NCBI RefSeq assembly: GCF_013408745.1
Contig: NZ_JACCBJ010000001.1
Span: 2,356,001 to 2,420,000 of the forward strand
Source of the DNA: Leifsonia soli
Lineage (GTDB): Bacteria > Actinomycetota > Actinomycetes > Actinomycetales > Microbacteriaceae
Direction of reading: 5' to 3'
DNA: 64,000 nt
The notes under the pieces were generated by a model. The model was not told where the DNA came from. It did no database searches and saw only the letters and a program-made list of their open reading frames with translations. This document shows positions 1-8,548 of this stretch, piece by piece (within the stretch, counting starts at the first letter, position 1; every line of letters begins with the position of its first letter). Made by a program: the position numbers and the translations under genes.

Positions 1-363
1 CGGCAGCGTCGACTTGATGCGGTTGACCGCCTGGTCGATCTTCTGCTCCGCCGTGGCGAGGTCGGTCCCGTAGGTGAACTTCGCGGTGATGATGGACTGG
101 TTGGTGCTGCTGACCGCGCTCGTGCTGTCGAGGTCCGGGACGCCCTGGATGGCGGCCTCGACCGGCGTGCTGACGTCGTTGTTCACGACCTCCGGCGACG
201 CGCCGGGGTAGCTGGAGAGCACCACCAGCTGCGGGAACGAGATCGACGGCGCGAGCTCCTGCTTGAGGTTGGTCAGGGCGAGTCCGCCGAAGACCGCGGC
301 GACGATCGTGACGAGCGCGATCAGGGCACGGTTCTTCATGCTCAGGACAGCGAGGAAGTGCAC
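1..363 (-). CDS. RND-family efflux permease, N-terminal fragment
   Basis: This is the first 121 residues of an inner-membrane RND pump of the AcrB/HAE1 type; the gene runs off the left edge. The reading begins GTG with VHFLAVLSMKNRALIALV, then a first transmembrane helix. It continues with a periplasmic porter start resembling AcrB (QLVVLSSYPGASPEVVNNDV, then VEAAIQGVPDLDSTSAVSS). In the family these pumps export drugs or hydrophobic compounds by proton antiport. I chose the GTG at 363 because an internal Met nine residues later would drop part of the N-terminal helix. The substrate cannot be judged from the fragment. Confidence 0.85.
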   Translation of the reverse strand, partial: MHFLAVLSMKNRALIALVTIVAAVFGGLALTNLKQELAPSISFPQLVVLSSYPGASPEVVNNDVSTPVEAAIQGVPDLDSTSAVSSTNQSIITAKFTYGTDLATAEQKIDQAVNRIKSTLP

Positions 364-513
364 AGGGTTCCCCTCGGGGACGACGGTTTCAGGACCGCGC
401 CGACGCTGGCGCAGAGGAAGTATGACATCGCGGGGTGGGCGGTTTCTTCATGCCTGGGTACGACATCCCGCTACTCCGCCGGGAGTCCCCGGGCGGAGGG
501 CCCTCGGCCGCGC

Positions 514-1992
514 TCAGACGACGCTGGGGAGCGCCCCGGAGTCGAAGTAGGGCACCGGCTCGTTGGCGGCGACCGCCCAGGCCCGGGCGAGTGCCGTGAA
601 CGCGCGCGCGTACTCGTCGGCGGTGTATGTGATCGGGATGCGGAGGAAGCGCTCGAACGCCCCGTCGATGCCGAACCGCGGCCCCGCCGCGATGAGCAGA
701 CCGTGGCTGCGCGCTGCCAGGGCGAGCGCCGAGCTGACCGGAGCGCCTATCCCGACCCAGGCCGTGAGACCGCCGTGCTGCACGGGCATCGTCCAGTCGG
801 GGAACGTCTCCGCGACCAGCCGCCGGACGGTGTCGCGGCCCTGGCGGAGCTGCTCGCGCCGCTCCTCCATGATCTCGGGCAGCTGCGGAATCATCCGCGC
901 GACGACCAGCTGCTCGAGCACCGGCGTGCCGAGGTCGGTGGACGGCTTCGCGGCGATGAGGCGCTGGATGTGCGAGCGCTCGGCGCGGATCCAGCCGATG
1001 CGCAGTCCGCCCCAGAGGGTCTTGCTGGCCGAGCCGATCATGATCACCGGGGCCCCGGTCGCGGCGGAGTCGGCGTAGGCCGGCATCGGCAGGAACTCGC
1101 CGATCCGGTCGATGTCGAGCTCAGCGGTCGTCTCGTCGGCGACCACGATCGCACCGTGGCCGGCCGCTGCCGCGAGCACCCGCTCCCGCGTCTCCGGCGA
1201 CATCGTCGCGCCGGTCGGGTTGTGGAAGTCGGGAATGAGGTACGCCAGCGCCGGATTCGCGCGGCGGAAGGTCTGCTCGATGGCCTCGACATCCCAGCCG
1301 TCGGGCTGGTCGTCGATGCGGTGCGGGCCGGACTCCGGCGTGGAGACCGTGATCGGGACGAGGCGTGCGCCCGCCAGGCGGATCGCCTCGATGGCGTGCG
1401 GATACGTGGGCACCTCGATGACGACGCGGTCTCCGCGCCCGAGGAAGGTGCGGGCGATCAGAGCGATGGCCTGCTGGGCTCCGACCGTCACCAGGATCTG
1501 GTCGGCGGTCGTCGGCAGACCGCGCGCGGTGTACCGCTCCGCGATCTCGGCGCGCAGGTGCGGGAGCCCCACCGGGTCGTAGCCCGGGTCCGGCAGGAAG
1601 CGCGGCAGCTCCTCGGCGGCCGCACGCGCCGCCGCCGCCAGCGGTGATGCGGCCGGGAGCGACGCCTTGGTGAAGTCCAGCATCCCCTCGCCGCCCACCG
1701 CGGGCAGCGGAAGCGCCGGGCCGGGGAGGCGGGCGACACTGCCGGAGCCCCGGACGCTGTCGATGAAGCCGGCCTCGCGCAGCTGCCGGTAGGCGGCCGC
1801 GACGGTCGTGCGGCTCAGCTCGAGCTTGCCGGCCAGGTCGCGCTCGGCGGGCAGCCGCGTGCCGATCGGGATGCGGCCGTCCAGCACGAGGAGGCGGATG
1901 CGGTCGGCGAGCGCCTGGTAGCCGGCTGCTCCCGTCCGCCAGGTTCCGAGAAGGTGCTCCAGCGAGCGGGCGGTGAGTTGGGCATCCGACAT
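514..1992 (-). CDS. MocR/YczR-type GntR regulator with aminotransferase domain
   Basis: This 492-residue protein fuses an N-terminal GntR winged helix (about residues 20-90, with RLPAERDLAGKLELSRTTVA) to a fold-type I aminotransferase domain. The PLP lysine lies in SASKTLWGGLRIGW and the cofactor aspartate in VVADETT. MocR proteins are PLP-sensing transcription factors. The gene is divergent from a yczE-like gene, the arrangement that defines the YczR subgroup, so it probably controls that neighbour and itself. I took the ATG at 1992; an upstream in-frame start at 2034 would run through the likely operator. The role of YczE itself is unknown. Confidence 0.88.
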   Translation of the reverse strand: MSDAQLTARSLEHLLGTWRTGAAGYQALADRIRLLVLDGRIPIGTRLPAERDLAGKLELSRTTVAAAYRQLREAGFIDSVRGSGSVARLPGPALPLPAVGGEGMLDFTKASLPAASPLAAAARAAAEELPRFLPDPGYDPVGLPHLRAEIAERYTARGLPTTADQILVTVGAQQAIALIARTFLGRGDRVVIEVPTYPHAIEAIRLAGARLVPITVSTPESGPHRIDDQPDGWDVEAIEQTFRRANPALAYLIPDFHNPTGATMSPETRERVLAAAAGHGAIVVADETTAELDIDRIGEFLPMPAYADSAATGAPVIMIGSASKTLWGGLRIGWIRAERSHIQRLIAAKPSTDLGTPVLEQLVVARMIPQLPEIMEERREQLRQGRDTVRRLVAETFPDWTMPVQHGGLTAWVGIGAPVSSALALAARSHGLLIAAGPRFGIDGAFERFLRIPITYTADEYARAFTALARAWAVAANEPVPYFDSGALPSVV

Positions 1993-2008
1993 GCAGGCCA
2001 CTTTAGTC

Positions 2009-2048
2009 GGATTGGCATCTTGTTGCGAGTCCAATCACTGCGATTGGA
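2009..2048. promoter_or_regulatory. Probable MocR/YczR operator between the divergent genes
   Basis: The 64-base gap between the two starts holds a perfect 7-base inverted repeat, TCCAATC at 2030-2036 and GATTGGA at 2042-2048. A further GATTGG at 2010-2015 repeats the right half-site 32 bases away, about three helical turns. Paired direct and inverted half-sites are typical of MocR operators. The assignment to this regulator is inference from position. Confidence 0.6.
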
Positions 2049-2056
2049 TTGTGCCC

Positions 2057-2950
2057 ATGGCCGCCCGACTTCTCCTCACCCGCCGCCTCGTGCAGCTGCT
2101 GATCGGACTCTTCCTCTATGGGATCGCGATCGCGCTCATGGTGCGCGCCGGCATCGGGCTGTCGCCGTGGGACGTGCTCGCCCAGGGGCTCTCCCTCAAG
2201 ACCGGGATCCCGTTCGGCTTCGTGACCAACCTCGTCGGTCTCGTCGTCCTGGCGTTCTGGATCCCGCTGCGCCAGCGACCGGGACTCGGCACCGTCCTCA
2301 ACGTCCTGCTGGTGGGTCCGAGCGCGCAGCTGGGTCTCGACCTGCTGCCGCAGCAGACGGAACTGTGGGCGCAGGTGCTGTTCTTCGTGGCCGGCCTCGC
2401 GATGCTCGCGGTCGCCACCGGCCTGTACATCGGCCCGCGCCTGGGCCCCGGCCCGCGCGACGGCCTGATGACCGGGTTGCACGCCCGCACCGGCCGGCCG
2501 ATCTGGATGGTGCGCACCGCCATCGAGGTGACCGTGCTGATCGTCGGGTGGGTGCTCGGCGGGAACGTCGGGATCGGGACGCTCGCGTTCGCGCTCCTGG
2601 TCGGCCCGCTGTGCAGTGTCACCCTCCCCTTCTTCGCGATCCGCCTGCCGCAGGACGCTGCAACGACTGCGGCACGGCTGGAGAGCGAGCTCGAGGGAAC
2701 GGCCGAGCAGTCGGCCGGCCTCGAGGACGAGCAGGATGCCGTCCGTTTCGACGTGCGCGACGGCATCCTGCTCGAATCCGACCGGTCGGCCCACGACCGC
2801 TTCGCGCGGGCCGACTCGCCGTTCGTCCAAGGCCCGCAGCCCGACCGCGCACCGCGCCCGCCGCGCACGCCGGACGCATCCCGTCCGTCGCGCATCGTCG
2901 CCGCCCACTGGCTCGACGACCGCATCACGCGCCGCCCCCGCCACCCCTGA
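2057..2950 (+). CDS. YczE/YyaS/YitT-family membrane protein with long hydrophilic tail
   Basis: This 297-residue protein has about six transmembrane segments in its first ~200 residues (for example LLIGLFLYGIAIALMV and VLFFVAGLAMLAVATGLYIG). It also has the family-typical GIGLSPWDVLAQGL stretch. A charged, proline- and arginine-rich C-terminal tail of about 95 residues follows and is not part of the usual ~210-residue family domain. The start is the ATG at 2057, directly after the operator-like repeats. The family is recurrently paired with a divergent MocR regulator, as here. Function is unknown; a transporter for a vitamin- or PLP-related molecule is only a guess. Confidence 0.82.
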   Translation: MAARLLLTRRLVQLLIGLFLYGIAIALMVRAGIGLSPWDVLAQGLSLKTGIPFGFVTNLVGLVVLAFWIPLRQRPGLGTVLNVLLVGPSAQLGLDLLPQQTELWAQVLFFVAGLAMLAVATGLYIGPRLGPGPRDGLMTGLHARTGRPIWMVRTAIEVTVLIVGWVLGGNVGIGTLAFALLVGPLCSVTLPFFAIRLPQDAATTAARLESELEGTAEQSAGLEDEQDAVRFDVRDGILLESDRSAHDRFARADSPFVQGPQPDRAPRPPRTPDASRPSRIVAAHWLDDRITRRPRHP

Positions 2951-2951
2951 C

Positions 2952-3027
2952 CCCCACCATCGAGTCCGCACAAACTGCACGCCGAAGGGGCGCAAAGCGG
3001 TAAGTCTTCGCGGACTCGATGGTGGGG
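2952..3027. terminator. 18-bp perfect inverted repeat between convergent genes (element A)
   Basis: Arms CCCCACCATCGAGTCCGC (2952-2969) and its exact complement (3010-3027) enclose a 40-base loop. The arms abut the stop codons of the YczE gene (2950) and the MerR gene (3029), so the element could act as a bidirectional terminator. It has no clear T-tract. Its sequence resembles a second element at 31531-31606. Confidence 0.6.
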
Positions 3028-3028
3028 C

Positions 3029-3790
3029 TCAGGCGAGGTGGGCGGCGGCGTAGAGGCGGAGGGCGTCGCGCACGAAGGTCGCGTTGTCGGCGCCGCCATA
3101 GTTCGCGGCGAAGCGCTCGTCGGCGACGTACATCTCGCCCAGACCGGTCAGGTAGGCGGCTGTCGGCGCGCCCGTGCCGTACCCCGGGGTTCCCGGGATG
3201 TCAGCCAGCCACTCGGCGTGACGCTTGGCGAGCGCCTGCGCCTCGTCCGATCCGGGCTCGACGCCGGAGGACGCGGCGGCCTGCCAGTCGGCCGCGAGCC
3301 GCGCCTGCCGGGCCTGCCAGTCGGCGCGCTCTTCGGCGGTCTTGCTGCGCCACCAGCGGTCCGACGCCGCGTAGGCGTCCTTCCCCCAGCGCTGCTCCAC
3401 CTCGTCCTTGTATTGCGTGTGATCGAATCCGTCGAACATCTGCTCGGCCACGATCTCCTCTCCTTCCTCCACAGCGTGGATCGTCGACTCGACCGACGCG
3501 ATCTGCCGCGCCAGCCGTTCCCGCTCCGCCTGCAACCACGCCAGGTGGTCGCGCAGGGCGGGCACCGCATCCGTGCGGTCGTCGAGCACCCGGCCGACGG
3601 CGTCGAGGCCGAGGCCGAGCTCCCGGAGAAGCAGGATGCGCTGCAGCCGCACGAGGGAGTCGCGGTCGTAGTACCGGTAGCCGTTGCCGCCGACGCGGCT
3701 CGGCTTCAGCAGCCCGATGGCGTCGTAGTGGCGCAGCGTGCGGCTGGTGGTGCCGGCGATCCGCGCGATGTCCTGGATGGACCAGTCCAT
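3029..3790 (-). CDS. TipAL-type MerR regulator with TipAS ligand-binding domain
   Basis: This 253-residue protein starts with a MerR helix-turn-helix (IQDIARIAGTTSRTLRHYDAIGLLKPSR, then NGYRYYD). A dimerisation coiled coil spans about residues 75-110. The C-terminal TipAS-like domain (YKDEVEQRWGKDAYAASDRWW to FVRDALRLYA) resembles the antibiotic-binding domain of TipAL. Family members switch on their own promoter when they bind thiopeptides or other drugs. The promoter just upstream has the distorted 19-base spacer expected for MerR control. The divergent MBL hydrolase may share that control region. Confidence 0.9.
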   Translation of the reverse strand: MDWSIQDIARIAGTTSRTLRHYDAIGLLKPSRVGGNGYRYYDRDSLVRLQRILLLRELGLGLDAVGRVLDDRTDAVPALRDHLAWLQAERERLARQIASVESTIHAVEEGEEIVAEQMFDGFDHTQYKDEVEQRWGKDAYAASDRWWRSKTAEERADWQARQARLAADWQAAASSGVEPGSDEAQALAKRHAEWLADIPGTPGYGTGAPTAAYLTGLGEMYVADERFAANYGGADNATFVRDALRLYAAAHLA

Positions 3791-3820
3791 GTCTTCCTCC
3801 TTTCGTGCGGGGCGTCATCC

Positions 3821-3852
3821 ACGCTAGGAGTTGACGTTACGTCAAGGTCAAG
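3821..3852 (-). promoter_or_regulatory. MerR-type promoter with 19-base spacer and central operator
   Basis: On the minus strand TTGACC (3851-3846) and TAGCGT (3826-3821) are separated by 19 bases. The spacer contains the near-perfect palindrome TTGACGTTACGTCAA (3831-3845 on the plus strand). An over-long spacer filled by a palindrome is the hallmark of MerR-activated promoters, so autoregulation by the adjacent gene is the natural reading. Confidence 0.75.
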
Positions 3853-3873
3853 CGGCCCGGCTAGGGTGATCGG

Positions 3874-4608
3874 GTGCACAGCATCCGTTCGACCACACGG
3901 GTGGCTCCCGGCATCCTGTTCGTCGAGGGACCGCTCTCGAACTGGACCGTCTTCCACGGCGGCGGGGCGGTCGAGCTGGTCGACTGCGGCTACCCGGTCG
4001 ACCGCCCGCTCGTCGAGGAGTCCATCCGTCTCGCGGGGGCCGACCCGGCCGACCTGAAGCGCATCCTGATCACGCACGGTCACTCGGACCACCTCGGGGC
4101 GAGCGCGCAGTTCGCCGGCGAGCGCGGCGTGGTCGTCGCGGCCGCGCCGGCCGAGCTCCCGAACGTGCGTCGCGACGTCACAGAGCAGGTGACCGTCGCC
4201 GACCTGCTGCCCTCTGCACTGAAGCGCGGCACCGTGCGCTGGGCGATCGCGGCCGTGCGTGCCGGTGGCCTCGGCGACGTCGGAGTGCGCGATGCGGTCG
4301 CGCTGGAGGGCGATGCCGTCGCCCTGAGCACGGGGCACACGCTCCGGCTCGTCCCGTCTCCCGGTCACACGTCGGGCAGCGTCTGCTTCTTCGAGCCGGA
4401 GTCTCGCGCCCTGCTGACCGGCGATGCCATCGTGACGGGACACCCGCTGCTGCGCGAGAGCGGCGAGCTGCAGCAGCTGCCCGCGTTCTTCCAGCACGAC
4501 GCCGACGAGGCCGCACTCAGCGCCCGGCGCCTCGTGCTGTGCGACGCGGCCGTGGTGCTGCCCGGTCACGGACCGGTGATCGCGTTCCCGGCGGACGCCC
4601 GGCCCTGA
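3874..4608 (+). CDS. MBL-fold metallo-hydrolase
   Basis: This is a 244-residue cytoplasmic protein of the metallo-beta-lactamase fold. The metal-binding motif reads THGHSDHLG (the HxHxDH signature). A later PGHTSGS supplies the third histidine, LLTGDAI the bridging aspartate, and VVLPGHGP the last histidine. The GTG start at 3874 leaves a short gap to the MerR-type promoter of the divergent regulator. Family members include lactonases, glyoxalase II-like thioesterases and others; no feature here fixes the substrate. If the neighbour senses an antibiotic, detoxification is possible but unproven. Confidence 0.85.
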   Translation: MHSIRSTTRVAPGILFVEGPLSNWTVFHGGGAVELVDCGYPVDRPLVEESIRLAGADPADLKRILITHGHSDHLGASAQFAGERGVVVAAAPAELPNVRRDVTEQVTVADLLPSALKRGTVRWAIAAVRAGGLGDVGVRDAVALEGDAVALSTGHTLRLVPSPGHTSGSVCFFEPESRALLTGDAIVTGHPLLRESGELQQLPAFFQHDADEAALSARRLVLCDAAVVLPGHGPVIAFPADARP

Positions 4609-4641
4609 GGCAGAGGCGGTCGCGCACTCGGCGCCGCAGGC

Positions 4642-6843
4642 TCAGCGCTTGGCGCGCGCCGGCACCTTCTTCTGCGCGGGAGCCGCCGCTCCCGCCGCGC
4701 CCGTCCCGGCCGGCTGCTGGCCATCGGGCCGCGGCTCCGGGATCGTCCCGGCGACCGTCTCCGCGCTCTCCTGCGGCTCCCCGATCGTGATCGGCACCGA
4801 GTGGATGTGGATGCGCGTGTGCGCCTTCGACGCCGGGACGAGGGGCCGGCGGGCGACGGGCCGCACCGGCTCGCCGCGGCGGTCCTGACCGGGAAGCGGA
4901 CGCGAGCGACGGCCGTAGATGAGTGAGGACGAGTCGAGCAGCCACGGGACGAGGGCGACGGTCACGCCGTGGCAGAGCATGAGCTGCTTGCTGATGCGGC
5001 GGGCGCGGTGGTTGTGCAGCAGCGCCTCCCACCAGTGCCCGACGATGTACTGCGGCAGGTACACGGTCACGACTTCGGAGCCGTGCTCCTCGCGTCGGTG
5101 CTTCAGGTACTTGATGAGCGGAACGCCGAACTCGCGGTAGGGCGACTCGATGATCGTCAGCGGCACATGGATGTTCTGGTCCACCCACTGGCGCTGCAGC
5201 TTCTGCGTCGCCTCCTCGTCGATCGAGACGTGCACCGCCTCGATCGAGTCGTGCCGCGCGGCGATCGCGTAGTCGAGGGCCTTCAGCGCCGGCTTCTGCA
5301 TCTTGCCGATGAGGACGATGGCGTGGTCGCCGACGCTTCCGAACGTCGTCACCGGGTCGACTTCGACCTCTTTCTCGACGTCGCGGTAGTAACGGTTCAC
5401 GCCGAGCATCAGGAACCACAGGATCGGCATGAAGATGAAGACGAGGTAGGCGCCGTGCGTGAACTTCGTGATCGTGACGACGATGAGCACGATCGCGGTG
5501 AGGCAGGCGCCGAACGCGTTGATGCAGAGAGACCGGATGATGCCGGTGCGTTCTCGGCCGGTCTGCCCGCCGGACCGCAGCAGCGTGATCCAGTGCTTGA
5601 CCATCCCGGACTGCCCGAGCGTGAACGAGACGAAGACGCCGATGATGTACAGCTGGATGAGCTGGGTCAGGTTCGCCTGGTAGACGACCAGCAGGACCGT
5701 GGCGGCCAGCGCCAGGATGATCATGCCGTTCGAGTAGACCAGGCGGTCGCCGCGGGTGTTGAGCGCCTTCGGGGCGTACGAGTCGCGGGCGAGCACCGAG
5801 CCGAGCAGCGGGAAACCGTTGAAGGCGGTGTTGGCCGCGAGCAGCAGCACGACCGCGGTCGCGGCCTGCACCAGGAAGAAGAAGAACGTGTTGTTGCCGA
5901 AGGTCGCCGCGGCGATCTGGGCGATGAGGCTGCGCTGCGGCTGGGTGGCGCACTGCGCCCATCCCTGCAGGTCGCAGGGGTTCTCGGCGTAGTGGACGCC
6001 GCTGATCAGCGCGGTGGCGGTCAGGCCGGCGAACAGCGTGATCGCGATGCCGCCCATGAGGCCGAGGGTGATGCGGGCGTTGCGGATCTTGGGGGTGCGG
6101 AATGCGGGCACGCCGTTCGCGACGGCCTCGACACCCGTCAGGGCCGAACATCCACTCGAGAAGGCGCGCAGCAGGAGCAGCACGACGGCGGCCTGGGTGA
6201 GCGAGTCGGCGTGCACCTGGTAGCCGGCGGACTCCGCGACCGGGGCGTTGCCGAGCACGGTGCGGACGAGGGCCGTCACGACCATCAGGGCGATGCTCCC
6301 GATGAAGATGTAGGTCGGCAGCGCGAACGCCTTCGACGACTCCCGCACGCCGCGCAGGTTGATGGCCGCGATGATGATGACGCAGAGGATGGCCAGCTCG
6401 ACGCGCCAGGGTGCCAGGAACGGCAGCGCGGAGATGACGTTGTCGACGCCGGACGCGACGGACACCGCCACGGTGAGCACGTAGTCGACGAGGAGCGCGG
6501 AGGCGACGATCAGCCCCGCCTTCTCGCCGAGGTTCTTGTGAGCGACCTCATAGTCGCCGCCACCGGAGGGATACGCCTTCACCAGCTGGCGGTAGCTGAG
6601 GACGACCGTGATGAGGAGCACGACGACGGCCGCTGCGACCCACGGAGCGAAGGTCAGGAACGCGAGCCCGCCGAGCAGCAGGATCATCAGGAGTTCCTGG
6701 GGAGCGTACGCGACACTCGACAGCGCATCGGAGGCGAAGATGGGTAGCGCGAGGTGCTTCGGGAGCAGCTGCCCTTCGAGCTTTTCACTCGGAAGCGGGT
6801 CGCCGATCAACCAGCGCTTCGGGGATCTCCCCTCATTTGTCAC
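4642..6843 (-). CDS. APC-superfamily amino acid/cation permease
   Basis: This 733-residue integral membrane protein has about 12 transmembrane helices in the first ~480 residues. It includes the APC-type helix 1 region FASDALSSVAYAPQELLMILL and the GVEAVANGVPAF motif. A cytoplasmic domain of about 200 residues follows, with a proline/alanine-rich basic tail ending PARAKR. It belongs to the group with KWLIGDPL-like starts that is common in Actinobacteria. I chose GTG at 6843 rather than the longer frame from 6918 because a good promoter ends only nine bases upstream and homologs begin near this point. The substrate is not evident. It converges on the MBL gene. Confidence 0.85.
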   Translation of the reverse strand: MTNEGRSPKRWLIGDPLPSEKLEGQLLPKHLALPIFASDALSSVAYAPQELLMILLLGGLAFLTFAPWVAAAVVVLLITVVLSYRQLVKAYPSGGGDYEVAHKNLGEKAGLIVASALLVDYVLTVAVSVASGVDNVISALPFLAPWRVELAILCVIIIAAINLRGVRESSKAFALPTYIFIGSIALMVVTALVRTVLGNAPVAESAGYQVHADSLTQAAVVLLLLRAFSSGCSALTGVEAVANGVPAFRTPKIRNARITLGLMGGIAITLFAGLTATALISGVHYAENPCDLQGWAQCATQPQRSLIAQIAAATFGNNTFFFFLVQAATAVVLLLAANTAFNGFPLLGSVLARDSYAPKALNTRGDRLVYSNGMIILALAATVLLVVYQANLTQLIQLYIIGVFVSFTLGQSGMVKHWITLLRSGGQTGRERTGIIRSLCINAFGACLTAIVLIVVTITKFTHGAYLVFIFMPILWFLMLGVNRYYRDVEKEVEVDPVTTFGSVGDHAIVLIGKMQKPALKALDYAIAARHDSIEAVHVSIDEEATQKLQRQWVDQNIHVPLTIIESPYREFGVPLIKYLKHRREEHGSEVVTVYLPQYIVGHWWEALLHNHRARRISKQLMLCHGVTVALVPWLLDSSSLIYGRRSRPLPGQDRRGEPVRPVARRPLVPASKAHTRIHIHSVPITIGEPQESAETVAGTIPEPRPDGQQPAGTGAAGAAAPAQKKVPARAKR

Positions 6844-6851
6844 GAGTGGCG

Positions 6852-6879
6852 AGCATACTCGCTGGCAATCCACTGTCAA
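6852..6879 (-). promoter_or_regulatory. Sigma-70-like promoter for the APC permease, probably leaderless
   Basis: On the minus strand TTGACA (6879-6874) and TATGCT (6857-6852) are 16 bases apart. The GTG start of the permease at 6843 lies nine bases past the -10 box. No Shine-Dalgarno sequence fits in that space. The transcript may therefore begin at or next to the start codon, which is common in Actinobacteria. Confidence 0.6.
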
Positions 6880-7043
6880 GTCGGCGCGTCGGCGCCTCCG
6901 AACCCTGTCGTTCTGCAAAGACTGGGGCCTGCTCCTCCCGGGCGCGCTCCCCCGCGGATTGCCGCGGCGGAACGACCCGAAGAGGTCTCACTGGGAGCTG
7001 GATGAGCATTTACTGACTCTTTCCCCAAGTGGACGAATCGCGG

Positions 7044-7673
7044 TCAGCGTCGGCCGATCGCCTCGATGAGCACGCGCCGGACACGGTTCAGCTCGTCCGT
7101 GAGAAGCGGGACGATGTCCGCTGGGAGCGCGCCGCGAGCGGCCTGGTAGCGGAGGTCCGTCCGGAGCTGCTGACGGAACTCGTTCAGCACCGCCTCCGCC
7201 TCGCGGGCGGCCGCGTTGCCGGCGGCGCGCGCATCCCGCCCGGCGTCCCGAGCCTCCTGACGGGGATCGACCCGGGAGCCGTTGCGCTTCGCCTCGCGAG
7301 CGGCGGAGGCGAGCTCGGCCCGCAGCGTCCGCATGGCGTCGTTCACTCCGGCGCGCACCTCGTCGGCCAGGCGGCGCACCGAGTCGGTGACCTCGTCCTC
7401 GATCGCGTCGAGCTCGGGTCTGCGGGCCTCCAGCTCGGCGCGGCCGGCATCGGTGATCTGGTACACCGTCTTCCGGCCGTCGACCGCCTTGGTGACGAGG
7501 CCCTCCTCCTCCAGCTTCGCCAGCCGGGGGTAGATGGTCCCTGCGCTCGGGCTGTAGGTGCCGCCGAACCGCTCGGTGAGGGCCTGGATGAGTTCGTAGC
7601 CGTGGCGCGGCGCCTCGTCCAGCAGGCTCAGCAGGTAGAGCCGGAGGCTCCCGTGCGAGAACACGGGAGTCAC
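7044..7673 (-). CDS. PadR-family transcriptional regulator
   Basis: This is a 209-residue PadR protein. The winged helix covers about residues 1-85 (LRLYLLSLLDEAPRHGYELIQALTERF, then SAGTIYPRLAKLEEEGLV and the wing DGRKTVYQITDAG). An alpha-helical, charged C-terminal half (about residues 90-205) is probably for dimerisation. It overlaps the upstream DUF4097 gene by four bases, so the two are co-transcribed. PadR proteins are usually repressors of their own operon. Repeated TATATCGCGA boxes upstream of the operon are the likely site. Confidence 0.88.
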   Translation of the reverse strand: MTPVFSHGSLRLYLLSLLDEAPRHGYELIQALTERFGGTYSPSAGTIYPRLAKLEEEGLVTKAVDGRKTVYQITDAGRAELEARRPELDAIEDEVTDSVRRLADEVRAGVNDAMRTLRAELASAAREAKRNGSRVDPRQEARDAGRDARAAGNAAAREAEAVLNEFRQQLRTDLRYQAARGALPADIVPLLTDELNRVRRVLIEAIGRR

Positions 7674-8503
7674 GCCGATGCCTCCGCACCGTGCGCGGCG
7701 CCTGCGCTGCGGAGCACCGCGGCGTCGCCGGAGACCGAGTTGATGCTGATCTCGACCCAGGTGCCGTCGAGCGTGCCTGCTGTGCCGGTGTATCCCTTGC
7801 CCATCCCGCCGACGACGGTCATGTTGTCGAGCTGCACCTTTCCGGAGACGGTGTTGACGCGGTAGCGGGCGCCGACGGCCTCCGGGATGCGGATGGTCGT
7901 GTCGCCGGAGACCGTGTTGACGGCGATCTCGTCGGGCGTTCCCGTGACGTCGATCATGACATCCCCCGAGACCCCGTCGGCCGAGAACCGGCGGATGGCC
8001 CCGGTCGCCGTCACGTCGCCCGAGACGGTGTGGGCGACGATGCGCCCGGAGTGATCGCGGACCGACAACTCGCCGCTGACCGAGTTGAGCTCGATGTCAC
8101 CGGTGAGGCCGTCGGCGACCACGTCGCCGGAGACGGTGCTGAGGCGCGCGTCCGTGTGGAGGCCGGAGACAAGCGCGGTCGCCGACACCACGCCGAACGT
8201 GAGCGCGACGTCCCGCGGCACGAGGATGCTGACGTCGGCCCGCGCGCTGGAGCGCATGGATTTGAAGACCTCGATGAAGTTGTCCCAGCGCAGCTGCGGA
8301 TGGTCGATCTCGAGACGGTCGCCGTCCACCACGATCTTGAGGTCGCGCCCGGTGACGGAGTGCACCTCGATGCGCGCGCCGGGGTCGTCGTGACCGACGA
8401 TGTCGATCTGGCCGCCGAGGAACCCGACCTTGAGGGCGCGGACGACCTCCACGTCGATCGTGCGGCTCTCGCCCGGCTGGATCAGCCACTTCTCCTGTGC
8501 CAT
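7670..8503 (-). CDS. DUF4097-family beta-helix-like protein
   Basis: This 277-residue protein belongs to the DUF4097 family. Its central half repeats a short unit of the form xxVSGDVxxxG (for example LSTVSGDVVADG, LNSVSGELSVRD, AHTVSGDVTATG, VNTVSGDTTIR). That pattern suggests a right-handed beta solenoid. It has no signal peptide or membrane segment, so it is probably cytoplasmic. Proteins of this family are often paired with PadR regulators, as here (4-base overlap). The biochemical function is unknown. Confidence 0.85.
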   Translation of the reverse strand: MAQEKWLIQPGESRTIDVEVVRALKVGFLGGQIDIVGHDDPGARIEVHSVTGRDLKIVVDGDRLEIDHPQLRWDNFIEVFKSMRSSARADVSILVPRDVALTFGVVSATALVSGLHTDARLSTVSGDVVADGLTGDIELNSVSGELSVRDHSGRIVAHTVSGDVTATGAIRRFSADGVSGDVMIDVTGTPDEIAVNTVSGDTTIRIPEAVGARYRVNTVSGKVQLDNMTVVGGMGKGYTGTAGTLDGTWVEISINSVSGDAAVLRSAGAAHGAEASA

Positions 8504-8548
8504 GCTTCCTGCTCCTTGCTTCTCCGGCCCGTGCCGGGGCCGTCGGTG

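Noticed and set aside
4969..6747. A 592-residue open frame on the plus strand
   Set aside because: It is exactly antisense to the APC permease, whose protein has clear transmembrane and family motifs. The frame's product is Arg/Asp-rich with no domain and no ribosome site.
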